This document shows, piece after piece, positions 1 through 7,826 of a stretch of 64,000 nt of DNA; position 1 is the first letter of the stretch; every line of letters begins with the position of its first letter. The position numbers and the translations under genes were made by a program. Source of the DNA: Guptibacillus hwajinpoensis (GTDB lineage: Bacteria; Bacillota; Bacilli; Bacillales; Bacillaceae_O). The stretch covers positions 20,162-84,161 of the forward strand of contig JAENYN010000015.1 in the NCBI GenBank assembly GCA_016841765.1. Reading direction: 5' to 3'. The notes beneath the pieces were generated by a model. The model did not search any database. It saw nothing but the letters and a program-made list of their open reading frames with translations, and was not told where the DNA came from.

Positions 1-37
1 CAGTTAAAAGGAAAGACTGAATTGAACTTATTGGTAA

Positions 38-324
38 CTATACGTTGTATATTAATGATAATAAGTATGTTCTTTCTGAGTCGTCATTTTTCACTTTTTC
101 AACAATATTATCCTGAAGTAAATATTCTCGGACATCCTCGTTTTGATAAATCTTTTCATAATAATATCCGTTATCGCTAAGTTCTCTAAACCAGCTTTCC
201 CTTTTTACTTTCTGACATTCCTCTCAAACTTAATATCGTCGGTGCTTACTGCACTTCCCATGAATAAAGTTCCTAAAATAACATTCGCAATAACATCAAA
301 TATCAACTTGATAACCTTCATCAT
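38..324 (-). pseudogene. Small hypothetical gene split by an apparent frameshift
   Basis: An ATG at 322-324 follows an AGAGGTG ribosome binding site and opens a 39-residue frame with a hydrophobic N-terminus (MMKVIKLIFDVIANVILG), ending at TAA 205-207. Immediately after, a second frame continues without a start of its own (KRESWFRELSDNGYYYEK and so on) to a TAG at 38-40. One extra A in the AGAAAG run just before the first stop would join both parts into a protein of about 95 residues: a membrane or secretion segment followed by a charged domain. I do not recognise the family. It may be a true frameshift mutation, a sequencing error, or a real 39-aa peptide. Confidence 0.45.
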
Positions 325-419
325 CGACACCTCTATAAAGAAAGGAATGCTCTCTCTGCTAAATTTAAAACAGGCTTAGGTGCTCAATCGATCCCACACG
401 CTCTACTTGTTCTTTGCTT

Positions 420-521
420 TTATTCTTTAGTTCTTCTGTTTTTATCCTCTTTTTCCTTATTCTGGGTCATATTCCAAAAGAATGCCGGCACGCAAGTCAT
501 CTCAGCCATCCCCCAATTCAC
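420..521 (-). other. Possible 33-aa reading frame downstream of the flavoprotein gene; otherwise no gene in 325-562
   Basis: A GTG-initiated frame of 33 codons ends at TAA 420-422, and the open frame extends further upstream without an ATG. Composition is charged and Lys/Glu rich at the C-terminus. No family is recognised and the ribosome binding site is poor. Nothing else is visible between 325 and 562. Confidence 0.15.
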
Positions 522-562
522 GCAACCCCTGTTCAGGGCTTCCTCTGCCTTTTCCAGGCTAC

Positions 563-1093
563 TTATTGAAATAGGTTATTATACCTCTTCGCCTGGGCGA
601 TCGCCTCTTTATCCTCAAGGATTTCACCCGGGGTTCTTGCCTTGCCGATAAGATATCCTTCAAACGAAGCGCCGAAAAAGTCAAAAATGTGGGTGAATTG
701 CATGATAAGCGGCAAACCCTTCAATTTTGGATTGTCGCCGCCGACAATGACAACATACATTTTTTTCTCCTTCATTTGTTCCCGGAAACTCATAGTGGAA
801 TCCCGCAGCGTCTCGCTAAAACGGTCAATGAAATTCTTCATAAGTCCGCTCATTCCGTACCAGTAAAGCGGCGTCACGAAAACAATCTTTTCATGAATCA
901 TCATTCTGTTTAAAATTTCATAATAGTCATCACCGACATTGGAAAATCCCTGCGGATCATGCCGCATATCTACAATCGGCTGTACCGTTTTATTCCGCAA
1001 ATACACCTCTTCGGCATCCAATCCATCGATCATGATTTTTGCCAGCTGTTCAGAGTTGCTTTTCTTTCTTGAACTTCCATAAATGACAAACAT
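563..1093 (-). CDS. NADPH-dependent flavodoxin-fold oxidoreductase (YwqN-like)
   Basis: Flavodoxin-fold FMN-dependent reductase of 176 residues, cytosolic. The N-terminus carries the FMN phosphate-binding loop (IYGSSRKKSNSEQLA). A mid-protein PLYWYGMSGLMKNFIDR segment and a VVGGDNPKLKGLPLI segment match what I remember of B. subtilis YwqN. The start was set at ATG 1091-1093 because AAAGGGAG lies seven bases upstream. An ATG six codons earlier would place the ribosome binding site inside the coding region. Physiological substrates of this family (quinones, azo or nitro compounds) are not established. It stands alone with no operon partner. Confidence 0.85.
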   Translation of the reverse strand: MFVIYGSSRKKSNSEQLAKIMIDGLDAEEVYLRNKTVQPIVDMRHDPQGFSNVGDDYYEILNRMMIHEKIVFVTPLYWYGMSGLMKNFIDRFSETLRDSTMSFREQMKEKKMYVVIVGGDNPKLKGLPLIMQFTHIFDFFGASFEGYLIGKARTPGEILEDKEAIAQAKRYNNLFQ

Positions 1094-1233
1094 TTCCGAA
1101 CTCCCTTTCATTACTTATTTAGTTTCAGGGCTCTTAATAGGTATGCCCGAAATACATTCTGTATGAAAGCGTAATTCCCTCCCGGGGACCTATAACTTTT
1201 AAAGTTCCGACTGCCTTAGTCTATAAAGAAGTT

Positions 1234-1262
1234 GTCCGTTCCTTTCCGCTGCAAGTATTCGC
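1234..1262. repeat. Short fragment of the core repeat
   Basis: CCGTTCCTTTCCGCTGCAAG followed by TATTCGCT is a 28-base near match to the start of copies C and D; the rest of the core is absent. Confidence 0.5.
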
Positions 1263-1303
1263 TATCAACTTCTTCCTCAATACTTCCCTGTCACTCATTG
1301 ATA

Positions 1304-1342
1304 TAAAAAACAAGCCCAATTCAGTTTCGAATCGGACTTGTT
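1304..1342 (-). terminator. Intrinsic terminator downstream of the 45-aa gene
   Basis: On the minus strand a 14-bp stem (AACAAGTCCGATTC pairing with GAATTGGGCTTGTT, two wobbles) is followed by a run of T. It would end transcripts from the metallopeptidase and 45-aa genes. Confidence 0.8.
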
Positions 1343-1392
1343 AATTGCTGTATTTTTATTGGTTTGGTATTGAAACTCGTTTTTGGAGGGTT

Positions 1393-1530
1393 TTATTTTC
1401 CGTCTTGCCCAAGTTCTTTTTTCATCTGTTCTTCCTGCTCTTCCACAATCACTTTCGTCACCAAATCATTGAGATAATGGTTAAACCGATCCTGCTCTTC
1501 GTTGCAGACGGTCTCGGTCTCCTTTTCCAT
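1393..1530 (-). CDS. Small acidic hypothetical protein, 45 aa
   Basis: An ATG at 1528-1530 is preceded by GGGGTGAT and opens a 45-residue frame rich in Glu, Gln and Lys with no membrane segment. A predicted amphipathic, mostly helical stretch covers residues 15-40. It lies 83 bp downstream of the zinc metallopeptidase gene on the same strand, and both end at a strong terminator at 1304-1342, so it is probably the last gene of that transcript. I do not recognise a family. Its support is the ribosome binding site, the codon-like composition and the terminator placement. Confidence 0.5.
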   Translation of the reverse strand: MEKETETVCNEEQDRFNHYLNDLVTKVIVEEQEEQMKKELGQDGK

Positions 1531-1613
1531 CCTATCACCCCGCTGAGTTCTTTTTCTTACTTTTTCACCCTGGGCTGTTTCTATTCAGCTTTCGTAGATA
1601 GGAGTCCAAATCG

Positions 1614-2468
1614 TTATTTTCCTATGTTTAGTCCTACAGCCTCAAATGTGTTTCCGCCTTCGATCGTGCCCTCTTCAAATCCTTTTTTGAACCATTTCAT
1701 CCGCTGCTGGGATGTGCCGTGGGTAAAGCTATCGGGGACAACCTGGCCCTGTGTCCGTTTTTGGATGGCATCATCGCCGACAGCACTCGCTGCGTTTACC
1801 GCTTCTTCAAGATCCCCCTGCTCAAGCAAGTCCATTTCCCGGGCATGATGAGCCCACACACCTGCATAGTAATCCGCCTGTAGCTCAAATCTGACGAGGT
1901 ACTTATTGAACTCCGTTTCGCTCATTTGCTGGCGGAGCGGCATAACCTTATTTGATGTTCCGAGCAATGTCTGGACATGATGCCCGACTTCATGCGCAAT
2001 CACATATGCCATGGCGAAATCGCCAGGAGCATTGAACTTCTGTTTCAATTCATTATAAAAACTCAAATCAATATACAGCTTCTGGTCTCCCGGGCAATAA
2101 AAGGGCCCCACAGCGGAACTTGTGGTGCCGCAGGCCGACTGGACGCTGTCATTGTACAGGACCAGGGTCGGTTCTTCATATGTCATTCCGTTTTCCCGGA
2201 AGATGTCAGTCCACACTTCCTCCGTATCGGCAAGGACGACGGATACAAATTGGGAAAGCTCCTCTTCCTGTGCTGTCTCCTCATAAGGGATAGAGGAATC
2301 ATTGCCGACTTGTGTCATGTTATTCAGCAAAGCACCGGGATCGCCGCCGAGCAGCATGACGACAACTAAAATGACGATACCGCCGATGCCACCGCCGATT
2401 GCAATCGGGCCGCCCTTGCCTCTCCGGTCCTCAACATTCGAACTGCCTCTTCTTCCCTTCCATTTCAA
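1614..2468 (-). CDS. Neutral zinc metallopeptidase, YpfJ/KPN_02809 family
   Basis: 284-residue membrane-anchored metallopeptidase-like protein. A basic N-terminus (MKWKGRRGSS) and a Gly-rich linker lead into one membrane segment at about residues 25-41. The rest is the predicted extracytoplasmic domain. The zincin motif HEVGH sits at residues 159-163, and a downstream FELQADYYAGVWAH segment supplies the third ligand region typical of the family. Cysteines near 113 and 125 in the peptidase domain could pair. The biological substrate of this widespread family is unknown. It is divergently arranged with the TraB-family gene, with about 180 bp between the two starts for their promoters. Confidence 0.88.
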   Translation of the reverse strand: MKWKGRRGSSNVEDRRGKGGPIAIGGGIGGIVILVVVMLLGGDPGALLNNMTQVGNDSSIPYEETAQEEELSQFVSVVLADTEEVWTDIFRENGMTYEEPTLVLYNDSVQSACGTTSSAVGPFYCPGDQKLYIDLSFYNELKQKFNAPGDFAMAYVIAHEVGHHVQTLLGTSNKVMPLRQQMSETEFNKYLVRFELQADYYAGVWAHHAREMDLLEQGDLEEAVNAASAVGDDAIQKRTQGQVVPDSFTHGTSQQRMKWFKKGFEEGTIEGGNTFEAVGLNIGK

Positions 2469-2652
2469 ATCAGGTTCCTCCTACTCTTCGGTTAAAGTCT
2501 CTATAACTGTCTATACCCGCGATCAGCCTTTTTATCTCCAAAAAAACAGCCATTGATCTAAAAGCATGCTGGCTCTTTATGGCATTGTGGTGTAAATTTG
2601 TTCTTATAGGATAAAAATGATTGTTAATTACTTTACAAAAGGAAGGTCGTTT

Positions 2653-3822
2653 ATGCCCGAAGAAGCAATTACGCGTTTGAATATAGAGGGAAAAGAGATT
2701 ATCCTCATTCGCACTGCCCACGTATCAAAGCAAAGTGCAGACCAAGTGAAGGAAGTCATTGAAGCGGAGCAGCCCGACTCTGTTTGTGTCGAACTCGATG
2801 CACAGCGCTATGATTCAATCACAAATCAGAAAAAGTGGAAGGACATGGATATTTTCCAGGTCATAAAGGAAAAGAAAGCCACCCTGCTCTTCATGAACCT
2901 GCTCATTTCTTCTTTCCAAAAACGAATGGCAAAAGATATGGGGATCAAACCGGGCCAGGAAATGATCCAGGGCATTGAGTCCGCAAAAGAAACGGGGGCT
3001 GAGCTTGTCCTCGCTGACCGCAACATCCAGACAACGTTTGCCCGCATCTGGCGCGGGGTCGGCTTCTGGGGAAAAACGCGCCTGATGATGACGATTTTTT
3101 ACAGTATTTTTGATAAGGAAAGCATTTCCGAAGAGGAAATGGAAAAGATGAAATCCGAAGACATGCTTGATTCGATGCTGAAGGAATTCACCGCCTCTTT
3201 TCCTGACTTGAAGCGGCCGCTCATCGATGAACGAGACCAATACCTGGCCGAAAAAATCAAACACGCACCCGGGAATAAAGTAGTCGCTGTTATCGGCGCT
3301 GCTCATGCACCCGGCATTACAAAGGAAATTCATAAAGATCATGATCTTAAGGAACTGTCGAAGCTTCCGCCAAAATCAAATGTGCCTAAAATTATCGGCT
3401 GGTCCATCCCGCTGCTGATTATCGGCATTATCGTCTATACTTTTTTTACGAATCCGGCAACAGGGATGAACCAGACGATCAGCTGGGTCCTGTGGAACGG
3501 CATTCTGGCCGCAATTGGAGCAACAGCCGCTTTCGGCCATCCGCTCGCCATTTTGACCGCCTTTGTTGCAGCGCCGATCAGTTCGCTGAACCCGCTCCTT
3601 GCCGCAGGTTGGTTTGCGGGATTTGTCCAGGCCTATATTCGCCGGCCGAACGTAAGTGATTTTGAAAGCCTGTCTGAAGACGTTTTTACGGTAAAAGGGT
3701 TCTGGTTCAATAAAGTGAGCCGGATCCTGCTGATCGTGATTCTGACAAACCTCGGCAGCTCGCTCGGCACTTTCATTGGCGGTGCTGATGTCATCCGGAT
3801 GTTCCTCGAAAATGTTTTGTGA
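2653..3822 (+). CDS. TraB/PrgY-family membrane protein
   Basis: 389-residue protein with an N-terminal TraB domain (first ~230 residues) and a C-terminal region of four or so membrane segments. TraB hallmarks are visible: TAHVS near the N-terminus, VELDAQRY about 40 residues later, and an IGAAHAPGI motif just before the membrane region. The family includes enterococcal TraB/PrgY, which limit release or activity of peptide pheromone, and is related to TIKI-type metalloproteases. Its role in Bacillus is not known. ATG 2653 was chosen because AGGAAGG precedes it at the usual distance; an ATG at 2617 lacks one. A terminator-bearing repeat follows the stop codon. Confidence 0.85.
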   Translation: MPEEAITRLNIEGKEIILIRTAHVSKQSADQVKEVIEAEQPDSVCVELDAQRYDSITNQKKWKDMDIFQVIKEKKATLLFMNLLISSFQKRMAKDMGIKPGQEMIQGIESAKETGAELVLADRNIQTTFARIWRGVGFWGKTRLMMTIFYSIFDKESISEEEMEKMKSEDMLDSMLKEFTASFPDLKRPLIDERDQYLAEKIKHAPGNKVVAVIGAAHAPGITKEIHKDHDLKELSKLPPKSNVPKIIGWSIPLLIIGIIVYTFFTNPATGMNQTISWVLWNGILAAIGATAAFGHPLAILTAFVAAPISSLNPLLAAGWFAGFVQAYIRRPNVSDFESLSEDVFTVKGFWFNKVSRILLIVILTNLGSSLGTFIGGADVIRMFLENVL

Positions 3823-3855
3823 GGCTTCACCTGACACTTATCATAAGGGAAAGAA

Positions 3856-3967
3856 TGAATTGTCAAAAAGGGAGCATTTCGATGCATCCGTCGTATTTAA
3901 GAATATATATAGGGGAAGTTGCCCCTCTGTCTTTGCTAAAACCTCGCCAATCGGCGAGGTTTTTTAT
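3856..3967 (+). repeat. Dispersed 3'-end hairpin repeat, copy 1
   Basis: Same family as 10521-10615 and 55822-55932. The shared layout is an AATTGTC...GACAATT-type left part (degenerate here), a GAATATATATAGGGG...CCCCTCTGTCTT middle, and a right-hand stem CCTCGCCAATCGGCGAGG followed by T residues. It lies 34 bp after the TraB-family stop codon in the same orientation. Confidence 0.8.
3941..3966 (+). terminator. Intrinsic terminator within repeat copy 1
   Basis: ACCTCGCC/GGCGAGGT stem with a short loop, followed by six T residues. It serves the TraB-family gene. Confidence 0.85.
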
Positions 3968-4036
3968 TGGATAAACCTTGTTTATGTTTCATTTACTGTT
4001 TTGCGTGCCAAAGGTTATGTAATGGACAGCAATAAC

Positions 4037-4052
4037 TGTTCCACGTGAAACT
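4037..4052. promoter_or_regulatory. parS-like site (15 of 16 matches)
   Basis: TGTTCCACGTGAAACT differs only at the last base from the ParB/Spo0J site TGTTNCACGTGAAACA. It is intergenic, just upstream of the cell wall hydrolase gene. Confidence 0.8.
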
Positions 4053-4136
4053 TTTTAACGGAATGAGCAAGGAACTTCTGAATAAAGCCCTACTATCCTG
4101 CAATTTCTGACTATATATAATTAAGGAGGTGAATTT

Positions 4137-5540
4137 ATGAAAACAATTGTGATTGACCCGGGGCACGGCGGAGACGATACGGGTGCAACGTATCGCGGAT
4201 ACAAAGAGAAGGATTTCAATCTATCAATTGCTTCGCGGGTCAGCAAGGTCCTGGAGGAAACTTATTCAGTGAACGTGGTCATGACGAGAACAGCAGACAA
4301 GTCGCTGTCACTTGACCAGCGGACGGACATGGCGAATGAATTGGATGCCGATTTTTTCCTCTCCATCCATCATAATGCCGCTGGCGGCAACGGATTTGAG
4401 AGTTATATTTTTAACGGAAAAGTATCTTCAAGAACGAAAAGCATCCAAAATATCATCCATAAGGCCATCATCGAATCTGTTGGAGATCAATACCAAGTGA
4501 AAGATAGAGGGAAAAAACGTGCCAATTTCCATGTGCTTCGCGAAACAAAAATGAATGCCCTGCTGCTCGAAGTGCTGTTCATCGACAATGCCAGAGATTT
4601 TGAAACGATGAGGAATTCCGCTTTCATAGAAGAAGTTTCAGAAGCCATCGCAACAGGCATAGCCAGAGCACTGCGCCTGCCCGCCAAACCGGCTGCCGCT
4701 ATGCTATATAAAGTCATTGCCGGATCGTTCAACGCCCGGAACCCGGCTGAAAAAAGGGCAAGGTTTCTCGCTCAAAAAGGGATTGACTCTTTCATCACAC
4801 CTGCTGCAGCCGGACAAAAAGAAGACTCTTTTCGGATCCAGGCCGGCGCCTTTTCAAGCATGGAAAATGCTGAGGAGCAAATCGGCCGCCTGAAGGAAAT
4901 CGGCATTCCCGATCCGTTCATCATGGCGGAAGGACCGGGAAAACAGCCTGCATCATCTGTAACAAAAAACGGACAGGAGCTGCTTTCCATTACAGGTGAA
5001 ACACATTTATCAGCACGCCAGCTTGATCAATACGCAAGGACGGTCAATCCCGATGCACCGGCTCTTGGCAGCTATTATGTGAAGTATGGCGCCGCCTACG
5101 GCATCCGTGCCGATGTGGCCTACGCACAGGCCATCCATGAAACGGATTATTTCAGATTCACCGGGCTGGTGGAAAAAAATCAGAACAATTACGCCGGTAT
5201 CGGAGCGACAGGTCCCGGGAATCCGGGTGCAGCGTTTGAAACGCCTGAAACAGGAGTCCATGCCCACATCCAGCATTTATACGCTTATTCAACCGCCAGA
5301 GACGTTCCTGCGGGATACTCCCTTGTTGACCCGAGGTTCAGCCTTGTCACAAGGGGAAGCGCCAAACTCTGGCCTGAACTAAACGGAAAATGGGCGGTGC
5401 CCGGAAACACCTATGGACAAAAGATTTTGCAAATCTATAAACAAATGACGGGCCATGCAGCCGGTCAACTGGCTGAACAGGAAAAGAAACTTGATGGGCT
5501 GCTTAAAAGGTTAGAAACACCTTCCACCATATTGGGATGA
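4137..5540 (+). CDS. N-acetylmuramoyl-L-alanine amidase with SPOR-like and glucosaminidase domains
   Basis: 467-residue peptidoglycan hydrolase combining two cutting activities. Residues 3-175 are an Amidase_3 domain (DPGHGG with H10, E24, SIHHN with H78, and the catalytic Glu in LLLEVLF at 145). Residues ~185-270 hold two short SPOR-like repeats (YKVIAGSFNARNPAEKRA and FRIQAGAFSSMENAEEQI) that in other proteins bind denuded glycan. Residues ~300-450 are a LytG/endo-N-acetylglucosaminidase-type domain (AYAQAIHETDYFRF, NNYAGIGATG). There is no signal peptide: the protein starts directly in the amidase domain, as in CwlB/phage or mother-cell enzymes. AAGGAGGTG precedes the ATG. How it reaches the wall is unclear. 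Confidence 0.9.
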   Translation: MKTIVIDPGHGGDDTGATYRGYKEKDFNLSIASRVSKVLEETYSVNVVMTRTADKSLSLDQRTDMANELDADFFLSIHHNAAGGNGFESYIFNGKVSSRTKSIQNIIHKAIIESVGDQYQVKDRGKKRANFHVLRETKMNALLLEVLFIDNARDFETMRNSAFIEEVSEAIATGIARALRLPAKPAAAMLYKVIAGSFNARNPAEKRARFLAQKGIDSFITPAAAGQKEDSFRIQAGAFSSMENAEEQIGRLKEIGIPDPFIMAEGPGKQPASSVTKNGQELLSITGETHLSARQLDQYARTVNPDAPALGSYYVKYGAAYGIRADVAYAQAIHETDYFRFTGLVEKNQNNYAGIGATGPGNPGAAFETPETGVHAHIQHLYAYSTARDVPAGYSLVDPRFSLVTRGSAKLWPELNGKWAVPGNTYGQKILQIYKQMTGHAAGQLAEQEKKLDGLLKRLETPSTILG

Positions 5541-5567
5541 AACCGCTTCGGTTTCATCCTTTTTTTC
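5536..5567 (+). terminator. Intrinsic terminator after the amidase gene
   Basis: Nine-bp stem GATGAAACC/GGTTTCATC overlapping the stop codon region, then a T run. Confidence 0.9.
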
Positions 5568-5580
5568 TGTCCTCCCACAC

Positions 5581-6297
5581 TCATCCTAAACTTTCGATTA
5601 GCAAATAAATACCGGTAAACAGCAGGATGACATATGTGAAAATCCGAAAGGTGCTTTGATCGATCCGTTTAAATAACAACTGGCCGGCATACAAGCCGGC
5701 CACGGTCAGCGGCAGTGCATAAACACTGGAAACCCAGACGGTTTTCGTTGTACCGGCAAAAACGACCTGGATGATCAGGCTCATTAGATAAATAAACAAG
5801 TAAAATGCCAGGGTCGTCCCCCGCAGCTTTTCTTTCTTTGTATCCGTTCCGGAAAAATAAAGCAGCAAAGGTGGCCCCGGCATCCCGATACTGGTCGTCA
5901 GCGATCCGGAAAGCCCTCCAGCCAGTAAATCCCTTCTCTTCGTCTGGGCAGTGCGGAACTTAAACATCAGCATGACCGTCAACAACAAAATGACAAAGCT
6001 GACCCCGAGCTTCAAGTTCGTTATGTCGATAAAAAGGAAAACGATGATTCCGACCGGCAATCCTGCTGCACTGCCGGCGATGAACCGCTTTAAGATTCCA
6101 AAATCGATATCACGGCTTATTTTTGACATTAAAGCTGCAGAAATAATTAAAGATAAAATCAGATTGATCTGGATGGCTTCCCTTGGCTCAAACAGGAACA
6201 GGAGAAACGGCGTCGCCAGAATGGAAAAACCGAAACCCGTGCTCGTTTGCAAAATCGATGCGAACAGGATAATGACCGCAAACAAAAATACTTCCAA
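5581..6297 (-). CDS. TauE/SafE (TSUP) family membrane transporter
   Basis: 238-residue polytopic protein with about seven to eight predicted membrane helices and the TSUP signature at the N-terminus (LQTSTGFGFSILATPFLL) and again in the second half (LSGSLTTSIGMPGPPLLLYF). The family exports or imports sulfur-containing anions and other organic anions; the substrate here cannot be read from sequence. The start is a TTG at 6295-6297 behind GTAGGTG; no suitable ATG lies nearby. It is convergent with the amidase gene and has no operon partner. Confidence 0.85.
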   Translation of the reverse strand: MEVFLFAVIILFASILQTSTGFGFSILATPFLLFLFEPREAIQINLILSLIISAALMSKISRDIDFGILKRFIAGSAAGLPVGIIVFLFIDITNLKLGVSFVILLLTVMLMFKFRTAQTKRRDLLAGGLSGSLTTSIGMPGPPLLLYFSGTDTKKEKLRGTTLAFYLFIYLMSLIIQVVFAGTTKTVWVSSVYALPLTVAGLYAGQLLFKRIDQSTFRIFTYVILLFTGIYLLIESLG

Positions 6298-6428
6298 ACA
6301 AACACCTACTTTTTTGCTGCTTTTGTTTCATTTATGTTGATTTTAGCATTTTACTATGTGATAAAATAGGTTAGTATACCCCTGGTGGTTTGAAAGCGAC
6401 ATTTTCAGATAGAGTTGGAGTTGATGTT

Positions 6429-6509
6429 ATGCAAAAACGTAGAATGTACGAATTAATAGATGAGAGATTATCAGGGCACGGGAAATGGCGGTTGACTCAT
6501 GCTTCATAA
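6429..6509 (+). CDS. Possible 26-aa leader peptide overlapping the MFS start
   Basis: An ATG at 6429 lies behind GGAG (TTGGAGTTGATGTT) and opens a 26-codon basic peptide (MQKRRMYELIDERLSGHGKW and so on) whose TAA at 6507-6509 overlaps the start of the MFS gene at 6499. The MFS start itself has no convincing ribosome binding site, so translational coupling or a regulatory leader is plausible. No family is recognised. Confidence 0.35.
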   Translation: MQKRRMYELIDERLSGHGKWRLTHAS

Positions 6510-7800
6510 AAACGAACGTGAGCAAACTGCAGACAGCCAATCCTCCGTTGTTCAAAGTTATATCGATTCCCCCTCCAAGCAACAGGCGCTTTATAAGCGG
6601 ACGCTTCTGATCGTTGTCATCTCCCAAATTTTCGGCGGCGCCGGACTTGCAGCCGGCATAACCGTCGGGGCTCTTCTTGCCCAGGACATGCTCGGAACCG
6701 ATAGTTTTGCAGGAATGCCGGCCGCATTATTCACGCTCGGATCGGCCGGTTCGGCACTGATTATCGGGAGGCTGTCACAGCGGTTCGGACGGAGGCCGGG
6801 ACTTGGAGCCGGATTCCTGACCGGCGGGATTGGCGCAATTGGCGTCGTTATTGCGGCCGTAACGAACAACGTCTTTCTTCTGTTTGCGTCACTCCTTGTT
6901 TACGGTTCCGGATCCGCCACAAACTTGCAGGCCCGTTATGCAGGAACCGACCTGGCAAGTCCCGAACAGCGCGGAAAAGCGGTCAGCATTGCGCTTGTGT
7001 CAACAACTTTCGGTGCCGTGGCAGGCCCGAATCTTGTTGATGTGATGGGCAGTTTTGCAACAGGCATCGGCATTCCTGCCCTCGCCGGGCCGTTCATTTT
7101 AGCGGCAGCGGCTTTTATACTGGCAGGTCTTGTCCACTTGATTTTCCTGCGGCCAGACCCGCTTATCATCGCGACAAGCATGACAAATACCCTTGAATCT
7201 GCTGAAAGTAATCATTCTTATCTGGATTCTGTCGCACTGGCGACAAACAGACGCGGCATCTTTGTCGGCGCAGCCATCATGGTTTTGACACAGATTGTCA
7301 TGGTTGCGATCATGACGATGACACCTGTGCATATGGGTCAGCATGGACATGGGCTCCGTGCGGTCGGCATGATCATTGGCGTCCATATCGGCGCCATGTA
7401 TCTTCCATCACTTGTCACCGGCGTCCTCGTCGATAAATATGGACGTATCGCCATGGCAAATGCCGCCGGCGTCACGTTGATTGCTGCCGGCCTTCTCGCC
7501 GCTGCGGCACCAAATGATTCTTTGCTGCTCCTTACAATTGCCCTTGCCCTGCTGGGACTCGGCTGGAACTTTGGCTTGATCAGCGGGACAGCCCTGATTG
7601 TCGATGCGACCGTGCCGGCCACCCGTGCAAAAACACAGGGATCGGTTGATGTGTTCATAGCGCTTGCCGGGGCGTCAGGCGGAGCGCTTTCCGGCATCAT
7701 TGCAGCCTATACCAGTTATGCCATGCTTTCAATAGCCGGGGCTATCCTGTCGCTTTTGCTTATCCCGCTCGTCATCTGGTACCGAAGCAATCCGGAATAG
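6499..7800 (+). CDS. Major facilitator superfamily transporter
   Basis: 433-residue MFS permease with about 12 predicted membrane helices. An extended hydrophilic N-terminus of ~30 residues is followed by the first helix (LLIVVISQIFGGAGLAAGI). The loop 2-3 motif appears as GRLSQRFGRRPGL, and an equivalent DKYGRIAMAN motif follows in the second half. A His/Met-rich segment MTPVHMGQHGHGL is present near the middle. Drug or metabolite efflux is typical of related Bacillus proteins, but the substrate is not inferable. The codons are GC-richer than neighbours. It ends shortly before a TIR repeat element. Confidence 0.85.
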   Translation: MLHKNEREQTADSQSSVVQSYIDSPSKQQALYKRTLLIVVISQIFGGAGLAAGITVGALLAQDMLGTDSFAGMPAALFTLGSAGSALIIGRLSQRFGRRPGLGAGFLTGGIGAIGVVIAAVTNNVFLLFASLLVYGSGSATNLQARYAGTDLASPEQRGKAVSIALVSTTFGAVAGPNLVDVMGSFATGIGIPALAGPFILAAAAFILAGLVHLIFLRPDPLIIATSMTNTLESAESNHSYLDSVALATNRRGIFVGAAIMVLTQIVMVAIMTMTPVHMGQHGHGLRAVGMIIGVHIGAMYLPSLVTGVLVDKYGRIAMANAAGVTLIAAGLLAAAAPNDSLLLLTIALALLGLGWNFGLISGTALIVDATVPATRAKTQGSVDVFIALAGASGGALSGIIAAYTSYAMLSIAGAILSLLLIPLVIWYRSNPE

Positions 7801-7826
7801 CCCTGTGATTGGAAATTCAATCGGAA

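Noticed and set aside
143..379. 78-codon plus-strand frame at the left end
   Set aside because: It is antisense to the better-supported minus-strand small gene and has no ribosome binding site.
1345..1848. 167-codon plus-strand frame
   Set aside because: It overlaps the antisense of the metallopeptidase and the 45-aa gene; composition is that of a shadow frame.
4137..5540. Prophage endolysin interpretation of the amidase
   Set aside because: No holin, tail or integrase genes nearby; a solitary housekeeping or sporulation hydrolase is simpler.
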